Of a stretch of 64,000 bases of DNA, positions 56,778 through 64,000 are shown one piece after another (positions within the stretch are counted from its first letter, which is position 1; each line of letters opens with the position of its first letter). Source of the stretch: [Phialemoniopsis] sp. UDSM-2020 (lineage: Eukaryota > Ascomycota > Sordariomycetes > Thyridiales > Thyridiaceae); the NCBI GenBank assembly GCA_018873225.1, contig JAEILZ010000005.1, positions 3,906,001 through 3,970,000 on the forward strand, read 5' to 3'. The position numbers and the translations under genes were made by a program. A model generated the notes under the pieces. The model saw only the letters and a list, made by a program, of their open reading frames with translations. It was not told where the DNA came from and ran no database searches.

Positions 56778-59426
56778 ATGGCGCTTCGACGAGAGGTGCA
56801 CGCCTCCTACGGCGTAGTCCTCCTCAGTCTTTTGTTGCTCTTCAGCTGCATGTCTACACCAGCGTCAGCAGCGTCTCTGAAATGCCGCGACAGGCCCGCC
56901 GGGCGCGACCGGACGAGCCTTAACATCGGCTGGCGCTTCCAGCGGACGGAGACCAGCCCGGACGACCTCAGCTATGACAAGCTTAAGGCTTGGATCCTGC
57001 CCTCGGCCAACGACTTCATCAAGGACCCGGCGCAGCACCACGAGCGGCCGGCCGACGAGCCGCCCAAGGTCGACATCGCAGAGGCCGGCTATGATGACAG
57101 CGCCTGGGAGCAGCTTGACCTGCCTCACGACTGGGCGGTCAAGGGGCCCTTCTACACCGAGGCCGACCCCATCATTGCGGGCAGCATGGGCCGCCTGCCC
57201 ATCCAGGGCGTAGGGTGGTACCGCCGGACCTTCAAGACGGAGGCTGCCGACGAGGGCAAGACGGTGTACTTGGACATTGATGGAGCCATGTCGTATGCCA
57301 TGGTCTGGGTCAATGGCAACCTCGTCGGCGGTTGGCCTTACGGCTATGCCTCGTTCCGCCTGGACTTGACGCCTTACATCAAGAGCGGTGACAACCAGCT
57401 AGCCATTCGGCTCGACAATGCTGTCGATAGCTCGCGATTCTACCCCGGAGCTGGCATCTACCGCAACGTGTGGCTGACAAAGGTCTCTCCCGTGCACATC
57501 GCGCAGTCGGGAACGTGGGTCAAGTCGAAGGATATTTCGGCGCAGGCTGCGACTCTCGATATCACGGTGCAGCTTGAGAACACCGCCACGGGCGGCAAGA
57601 AGGTCGACGTCAACGTCGTGACCGACGTTCATGTGCTGGACGCAGCTAGCGGCAAAGCCGGCGACAAGGTAGTCTCGTTCCCCAACGCGACGGCCAGCCT
57701 CGACGCAGGCGGGAAGCAATCCCTCAACGGATCAGTCACACTGCAGAGTCCCCGTCTCTGGGGACCCCAACCGGAGCAAGAGCCCAACATGTACGTGGCC
57801 GTAAGCCACGTCTTCATCGGCACCAAAGAGGTCGACACCTACGAGACTCCCTTCGGCGTCCGCACCGTCGAGTACAGCGGCGAGACGGGCCTGAGTATCA
57901 ACGGCCAGCGCGTCTTCCTCAAGGGCGTCAGCCAGCACCACGACCTGGGCTCCCTGGGCGCCGCCTTCAGCGTCCCCGCCGCCGAGCGCCAGCTGCAGGT
58001 CCTGCAGGACATGGGCTGCAACGCCCTGCGCACGACGCACAACCCGCCCGCGCCCGAGTTCCTCGACCTCGCGGACCGCATGGGCATCCTCATCCTCGAC
58101 GAGATCTTCGACACGTGGCGCACGGCCAAGGTCAAGAACGACTTCCACCTCATCTTTGACGACTGGCACGAGCCCGACACGCGCGCCTTTATTCGCAGGG
58201 ACCGCAACCACCCGTCCGTCTTCCTCTGGTCATTTGGCAACGAGGTCGCCGAGCAGAGCCAGGGCGAGGCCGGCGCGGCGACGGCGCGCGTGCTCAAGGA
58301 TATTGTGGTGGACGAGGACCCGACGCGGCAGACCTGCGTCGGCATGGACCAGGCGCAGCCCGGAGGGCCCTTCACGTCGGTCGTCGACACCATCGGGCTC
58401 AACTACCAGGGCGAAGGGCGCGGCGACGGCCTGCCGGCCTTCCCGGCCTTCCACAGCGCGTGGCCCGAGAAGATGATCTTCAGCACCGAGTCCTCGTCGG
58501 CCGTCAGCACGCGCGGCACCTTTTTAATCCCCGTGACGCCGGCCAACAGCTCCATCGTGAAAAACGGCAACGGCGCCGACGACGCGACCATGCTCGTCAG
58601 CTCGTACGACCTCTACGCCGTCAGCTGGGGCGCGTCGCCGGAGAAGGTCTTCTTCGCGCAGGACAGCTACCCCTGGGTGGCGGGCGAGTTCGTGTGGACG
58701 GGCTGGGACTACATCGGCGAGCCGACGCCGTACGCGGACACGGCGCGCAGCAGCTACTTCGGCATCATCGACCTGGCCGGCTTCCCCAAGGAGCGGTACT
58801 ACCTGTACCAGTCGCGGTGGGCGCCCGACGTCAAGATGGCGCACATCCTGCCGCACTGGAACTGGCCCGATCGCGTCGGACAGGTCACGCCCGTGCACGT
58901 CTTCTCGTCGGCCGACGAGGCGGAGCTCTTCGTCAACGGCGAGTCGCAGGGCCGCCTCAAGAAAGAGCCGCTGACGTACCGGTTCCGGTGGGACCAGGTC
59001 GAGTACCAGCCGGGCGAGGTGTACGTCGCGACGTACAAGGACGGGGCCGCGTGGGCCAACGCGACGGTGCGGACGACGGGCGCGGCCAAGGCGCTGCGGC
59101 TGTCGACGTACAAGGACAGGACGGGGATCAGGCCCGGCGGGGACGACTTGGCCTTTGTCAGCCTTGATGTTACTGATGAGCGCGGCGACGTGGTGCCGCT
59201 GGCGGGCGACGATGTGACTTTCTCGGTGGAAGGCCCGGGCGAGATCGTGGCGACTGACAACGGCGATCCGAGGGACTACGTGGCGTTTCCCTCCAAGGAG
59301 CGCAAGGCGTTCAACGGGCACGCGCTGGTGATTGTGCGGGCCAAGGCCGGGGCGTCGGAGCCGATTACCGTGAAGGCATCGGCGAAGGGGCTGGAGGTGG
59401 GGGAGGTCACGCTCAAGCCCGAGTAG
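56778..59426 (+). CDS. Secreted GH2 beta-galactosidase-like glycoside hydrolase
   Basis: Single-exon gene, predicted 882 aa. Signal peptide in the first ~33 residues (HASYGVVLLSLLLLFSCMST, then PASAAS). Sugar-binding jelly-roll domain (about 47-240: LNIGWRFQR, LDLPHDWAVKGPF, GVGWYRRTF, GAGIYRNVWLT), immunoglobulin-like domain (about 245-360), and the TIM barrel with acid/base E489 in LWSFGNEVAE and nucleophile E571 in IFSTESSSAVSTRG. It is followed by a DUF4982-type domain (MAHILPHWNWPD ... VFSSADEAELFVNGES) and a C-terminal Ig-like domain. The layout fits beta-galactosidase or related exo-activities and argues against a cytosolic LacZ-type enzyme. It might act with the GH79 enzymes 40 kb away on arabinogalactan-type glycans (inference only). 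Confidence 0.93.
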   Translation: MALRREVHASYGVVLLSLLLLFSCMSTPASAASLKCRDRPAGRDRTSLNIGWRFQRTETSPDDLSYDKLKAWILPSANDFIKDPAQHHERPADEPPKVDIAEAGYDDSAWEQLDLPHDWAVKGPFYTEADPIIAGSMGRLPIQGVGWYRRTFKTEAADEGKTVYLDIDGAMSYAMVWVNGNLVGGWPYGYASFRLDLTPYIKSGDNQLAIRLDNAVDSSRFYPGAGIYRNVWLTKVSPVHIAQSGTWVKSKDISAQAATLDITVQLENTATGGKKVDVNVVTDVHVLDAASGKAGDKVVSFPNATASLDAGGKQSLNGSVTLQSPRLWGPQPEQEPNMYVAVSHVFIGTKEVDTYETPFGVRTVEYSGETGLSINGQRVFLKGVSQHHDLGSLGAAFSVPAAERQLQVLQDMGCNALRTTHNPPAPEFLDLADRMGILILDEIFDTWRTAKVKNDFHLIFDDWHEPDTRAFIRRDRNHPSVFLWSFGNEVAEQSQGEAGAATARVLKDIVVDEDPTRQTCVGMDQAQPGGPFTSVVDTIGLNYQGEGRGDGLPAFPAFHSAWPEKMIFSTESSSAVSTRGTFLIPVTPANSSIVKNGNGADDATMLVSSYDLYAVSWGASPEKVFFAQDSYPWVAGEFVWTGWDYIGEPTPYADTARSSYFGIIDLAGFPKERYYLYQSRWAPDVKMAHILPHWNWPDRVGQVTPVHVFSSADEAELFVNGESQGRLKKEPLTYRFRWDQVEYQPGEVYVATYKDGAAWANATVRTTGAAKALRLSTYKDRTGIRPGGDDLAFVSLDVTDERGDVVPLAGDDVTFSVEGPGEIVATDNGDPRDYVAFPSKERKAFNGHALVIVRAKAGASEPITVKASAKGLEVGEVTLKPE

Positions 59427-61346
59427 AGCCGGATAATGGCTGGAAGGCTATCTACTCGTGGCAAAGGACTACACGAAGCAGCTTTAATTTTCAAAAGTCT
59501 AGGACATAATTAAATTTTATGCTCACTGTCAGCTTATCACTCTCCTCTAAGCAGAAAGATCAGCGTGGCAAGTGGAAGAGATAGCACTCTCACGGATATA
59601 TCAGGTTCTCGACAACTCGTGCACGGGAAGATACGGGCTAGTCCTGGTCGAATAGCTCAGCACCGGGGAGAATGGAGGGCGCGTCGCGAGACAGCATGCC
59701 AAAGTGCGGTTGTCCCATTTTTACTTCTCAGCAAATGGGGGACAGCGAGGTCCGACCGGCTCGGCAGCTACCCGTCAACCAGTTAGCGAACTCCTATAAC
59801 ATTTTAATGACCGACAGCGCACGTAGGCACTCGCTCGTGACGTGGTTTACAAGACCCGGGGGCGCGACATCGGGAGGGGGAGAGGGAGGCATATGTATGG
59901 GTCGCGGGTGTCGCTTGGCCTTCCGCATCCGTTCACTTACACCAAGCATACAGATGAAAGACTCTGCAAGTAATGATAACTGCCCGACTACAGGGGGCAG
60001 CGGAGATAAATCTCCATAATTTGGTGCTACCCGGCCGGTTGGGCTGCGATTGTCAATTTCCCTTGCCCCCTTTGTGAGGTGTGTTACATGCTGGATCGAG
60101 CAAGGATCGTGAAAATCATCCTTCGAGAAGCAGACGACGTACACGAAGCGGCTTGCGGCTGTCGGTGTGCCGTGCGGTGGGATTGGGCAGGTTCTTTGTA
60201 CGTAGAACAGCAGCTCGAAAATTGGACGGCAGTTTTGTCTTGGCGGGTGGGCTTGATCGAGCCTGGGCTGGCCTTGGCTATCTTGGCTTTGCTTGGCAGA
60301 CGATCGTGGCGCCCAATCAGAGGGCAGCAGTCAATTGAAGGCTTCGGATGACCTCTGACGACGTTTCGAGGTTTGGATTTGATGATTGCAGACATATATC
60401 AATCATTTGGACCTCCGGACATGCTCCGGAGGCACCGTCCTCACCGGCCCCGGCCCCGTGGTCGAACCTGCGTCCGATTATGTGGGTTTGCACGGCTTTC
60501 ACGGCACTGCGCTCTCGAGGAAGAGGTCGGAATTTGCTGGCAAAGTGGGCGGGAAAAACTGGGTCGTCATCAATGACCAAGGCCAAGCCGCTTCCGCTTT
60601 GTTCCCCGAAGGATCATGGGTTGGGTGTGAGGAGAGTGGACCACCACCACCGACCCGGCCGACGGCCTTCGGCTCCTCAGTTGTGCATGACACGTCTGGG
60701 GTAGGGGGATGCGGCTATCGGTGGATATCCCGCCCAAAAAAAGATTACACAGACGGCACGGCGCCGTTTGTGTTGGCTTGCATCGCTTGTTCATTTGAGC
60801 CTCACCGCTGGGCTGGCTGGGCATTTACGACGGGCGAGTGTCTGGCGTAGGGCCAAGACGGGACTCACGATGGACGACAGTTAGCAAACATGTCCGGCGG
60901 TTGAACAAAATTGAATCAACCCGACGAGTCGCGGGAATCTGGGGTAAAAAACAGGATAGTGAAGCTGAGCGACGGCCGCGCTGGCCCCGGCACACAGACA
61001 TGTCATGTTGGTGGAGAAGCCGCCCTCGCCCTCGCGGCCCGGCCTGCGATTTCGCGGGAGCCGTCCGACGAAAACCTGGTTATCTCGATGCACCACGCCA
61101 TATATTCTTGCCCTTTCCCCGTTGCTTGGCCTTGGCCTCTTGCTTCCGAATATCTTGTCTCGTGTTTCAACCTTCGAATTCGGTCTCTCCACGCCGTCTC
61201 GCCATTCTCTCTTTCTCTTTGACTCTGTGACACATAATCCCATTCACCCCTGAGCTGGCATCACGGTGGATCAGACACATGCACTGCTATCACAGCCGTT
61301 GCCACTAACCTCCCACGCCGAGTGTCTCTGAGGAACCTTATCAATC
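59427..61346. other. 1.9-kb spacer upstream of sulfate permease
   Basis: GH2 3' flank and the SulP promoter. Checked for the CYS3-type palindrome ATGRYRYCAT without a convincing hit. No gene, tRNA or repeat recognised. Confidence 0.45.
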
Positions 61347-64000
61347 ATGGCGGAAGAGAAGCCTGGCCTCGGCGCCAGACTGGCAAAAAAATGCCTGGGC
61401 ATCGACATCTACGAGCGCAGCCCCCACGAGCCCATGGACCTCGGTGCTCGCGCAGCACAGGGCATCTACCCGGCACAAGCATACTATGAGGACGAGCCGA
61501 CGGTAAAGGAGTGGCTGATGGACCACCGGCCCACCATCCCCGGTACCGTCAGATATGTCCGGAGCCTGTTCCCCTTTACGAGGTGGATTTACCGGTACAA
61601 CCTGCAGTGGCTGCTGGGAGATATCATTGGAGGTACTTGCGCAAACAGACTCACCACTGGCATCCCTCAGAATGGCTAACATTGTCGAAAAGGCATCACC
61701 CTCGGTTTCGTTGTCGTCCCTCAGGCCATGGCCTACGCCCTGCTGGCACAGCTCAGCCCACAGTACGGCCTGTACACCTCCTTCACCGGAGCCGTCCTCT
61801 ACTGGCTCTTTGGAACGGCCAAGGACATTGCCATCGGCGTAAGTTGACAAACCCCCGAATCCACTCCCGCCGTACCACGCCTAACACACTCTCCTAGGCC
61901 ACCGCCGTCGTCTCCCTCCTCGTCGGCCGCATCCTGACCCGCGTCGGCCCGGAGCACCCCGACATCCCCCTCGACCAGATCGCCAAGACCATCTCGGTCA
62001 TGTCCGGTATCATCCTGCTCGCTTTCGGTCTGCTGCGCCTCGACTGGATCATCGAGTTCATCCCGCACGTCGCCATCGCCGCCTTCGTCACCGGCGCCTC
62101 CATCACCATCACCCTGAGCCAGGCGCCCACCATGCTCGGCATCAAGGGCATCGACACCCGCCAGCCCGCCTACCTCGTCTGCATCGACACCCTCAAGGCC
62201 CTGCCGCGCTGCACCGTCGACGCCGCCGTCGGCCTCACGGCGCTGTTCCTGCTGCACCTCATCAAGTGGTACTGCGGCCGCATGGCCGTGCGCCAGAAGC
62301 ACCGCCAGCGCCTCTGGGACACCCTGAGCTCCATCCGCATGACGTTCGTCATCCTGCTCTACACCCTGATCAGCTGGCTCGTCAACCGCTCCGTCGACTA
62401 CGAGCACGCCAAGTTCCGCATCCTCGGCCCAGTGCCCACGGGCTTCAAGGCCGCCGGCCCGCCGAGCTTCGACCCGAACCTGATCAAGGCCATCCTGCCG
62501 GACCTGCCCGCCGTGCTCATCATCCTCATCATCGAGCACATCGCCATCGGCAAGTCCTTCGCCAAAATCAACAACTACGTCGTCGTGCCCTCGCAGGAGA
62601 TCATCTCCATTGGCGCCACCAACTTCCTCGGTCCCTTCCTAGGCGCCTACCCCTCGACCGGCTCCTTCACCGGTACAGCAGTGCTGTCCAAGGCTGGCGT
62701 GCGCACTCCCTTTGCCGGCGTCTACAACGCCCTGATCTTGCTGCTCGCACTCTACGCCCTGACCTCGGTCTTTTACTACATCCCCATGGCTTCCCTCGCA
62801 GGCCTCATCATTCACGCCGTCAGCAACCTCATCACCAGGCCGTCAACCCTCTACCACTACTGGATGGTCTCGCCATTTGAGGTGTTTGTCTTCTTCGTCG
62901 GCGTCTTTGTGTCCGTCTTCGAGTCCCTCGAGACAGGCATCTACTGCACCGTCGCCATCTCCATCGCCCTGCTGCTCCTGCGCCTCGCCCGCACGCGGGG
63001 CCGCTTCATGGGCCGAGTCCGCGTCCGCCGCTACGGCAACAAGGCCGGCGCGGACGACTCGGACGTCGACAGCATGGATAATAAGCACGACTCGCAGCAT
63101 AACGACTCGGTCTCGGCCACGCGCAGCGTCTTCCTGCCGCTCGACCGCGACGACGGGTCCAACCCGGGCATCGAGGTCGAGGCCCCTTACCCGGGCGTCT
63201 TCGTCTACCGCTTCTCCGAGGGGTACAACTACCTCAACCAGGCGCAGCACATCGAGACGGTCACCTCGTACATCCGCGCCAACACCAAGCAGACCGTGGC
63301 CAGCCACTACGAGCGGCCCGGCGACCGGCCCTGGAACGACCCGGTCCCGCCCAAGGGCCACGCCGAGCGCGTCGCGACGCTGCCGCTCCTGCGCGCCGTC
63401 GTCTTCGACTGCTCGGCCGTCAACAACATCGACATGACGGCCTGGGAAGGGTTAGTCGATATGCGCACGCAGCTCGACCGGTGGGCCAGCCCGGAGCCCG
63501 TAGAGTGGCACTTCGCCGCCGTCAACAACACGTGGACGCGCCGCGCCCTGGCGGCCGGCGGGTTCGGCTTCCCGAGCGCCAAGCACGCCGACGAGTGGTC
63601 GCGGTGGCGCCCGACGTGCAGCGTGGCGGAGCTGGTCGAGGCCCGCGGCGCCGCGCCGGCGACTAGCCATGACGAGGAGAGCCGGGGCGCGACGCGCGAG
63701 GGCCCCAGCGCGATCACGAGCGGGACGCTGACGCCGAGCATGGGCGCGAGCATGGCGGACCCAGACGCCAAGCTCGTCAGCGCGGCGGTCGTGGACGCCG
63801 CTGCGTCGCGGCGCAAGGGCGGGAAGGGCGGCGATGTGCCGCTCGAGAAGATGGGCGCCGTGCAGGGCATCGACAGGCCGTTCTTCCACCTCGACTTGGC
63901 GTCGGCGGTCGAGTCGGCCGTCAGCGGGGTCCTGCGCCGGGACCGGCGGGCGGCGATGCACGTCGGCTCCGGGTCAGATACGGAGCACGAGGACCGGGAG
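61347..64000 (+). CDS. SulP sulfate permease, 3' end outside window
   Basis: High-affinity-type sulfate:proton symporter of the SLC26/SulP family in the plasma membrane. Exon 1 61347-61632, exon 2 61693-61838, exon 3 from 61898, still open at 64000 (about 829 residues visible). Splicing rebuilds WLLGDIIGG/ITLGFVVVPQAMAYALLAQL, SPQYGLYTSFTGAVLYWLFG and KDIAIG/ATAVVSLLVG, the SulP signature region. Later membrane segments include IPHVAIAAFVTGASITITLS, IEHIAIGKSFAKINNYV and GAYPSTGSFTGTAVLSKAGV. A cytosolic STAS domain starts after about residue 590 (PYPGVFVYRFSEGYNYLN ... LRAVVFDCSAVNNIDMTAWE), with a low-complexity insert before its end. N-terminal GIDIYERSPHEP is typical of fungal Sul1/Sul2 homologues. 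Confidence 0.95.

Noticed and set aside
1..64000. CRISPR array, prokaryotic operon, integrated virus
   Set aside because: Spliceosomal introns and fungal families throughout; no regularly spaced repeats or viral genes seen.

Overview
The window is nuclear DNA of a filamentous ascomycete (Pezizomycotina), most likely a Sordariomycete. The support is short 50-80 nt introns with gtaagt-like donors and ctnac/ag ends, G+C-rich exons, typical fungal families (Zn2Cys6 regulators, RTA1, WSC, GH79, DUF6594, NCS1 Fur permease, Mae1-type TDT carrier) and long gene-free spacers. The class-level placement is inference. I see no rRNA, convincing tRNA, CRISPR array or intact transposon. Exon boundaries were read by eye; for almost every multi-exon gene the exon lengths add up to a whole number of codons.

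1-5.7 kb: a Zn2Cys6 regulator (cut by the left edge) diverges from a SnoaL-like gene, followed by a Dal5-type MFS carrier. The divergent promoter holds two CGG-N4-CCG inverted sites. 6.5-18 kb: a secreted-protein block with a two-WSC-domain protein, a GH18 chitinase-like gene broken by one in-frame TAA, two diverged GH79 beta-glucuronidase-like genes and a large secreted right-handed beta-helix protein divergent from the second GH79. This looks like a locus for attacking glucuronic-acid-bearing polysaccharide. 18-20.6 kb: an RTA1 membrane protein and a small CxxC-rich protein.

21-27.6 kb: a quinate/sugar-type MFS carrier, a TfdA-like Fe(II)/2-oxoglutarate dioxygenase and a Zn2Cys6 regulator. 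The carrier and the dioxygenase diverge from a promoter carrying three CGG-N7-CGG repeats. This is the best candidate here for an undescribed small catabolic regulon. 27.9-34.9 kb: a SET protein with a signal-peptide-like start, a DUF6594 membrane protein and cytosolic asparaginyl-tRNA synthetase with a perfect TGAGTCA site upstream. 34.9-41.1 kb: a 6.2-kb gene-free stretch leading to an ATF/CREB-type bZIP gene whose possible leader has upstream ORFs, one overlapping the main start.

44-48.7 kb: a bacterial-type adenine deaminase divergent from a Fur-type NCS1 permease with GATA sites between them, suggesting a nitrogen-controlled purine/pyrimidine-use pair. 49-64 kb: a BIR-like zinc-finger protein, mitochondrial GatB, a Mae1-like C4-dicarboxylate carrier, a copia-gag-like single-exon gene, a secreted GH2 beta-galactosidase-like enzyme and a SulP sulfate permease running off the right edge.
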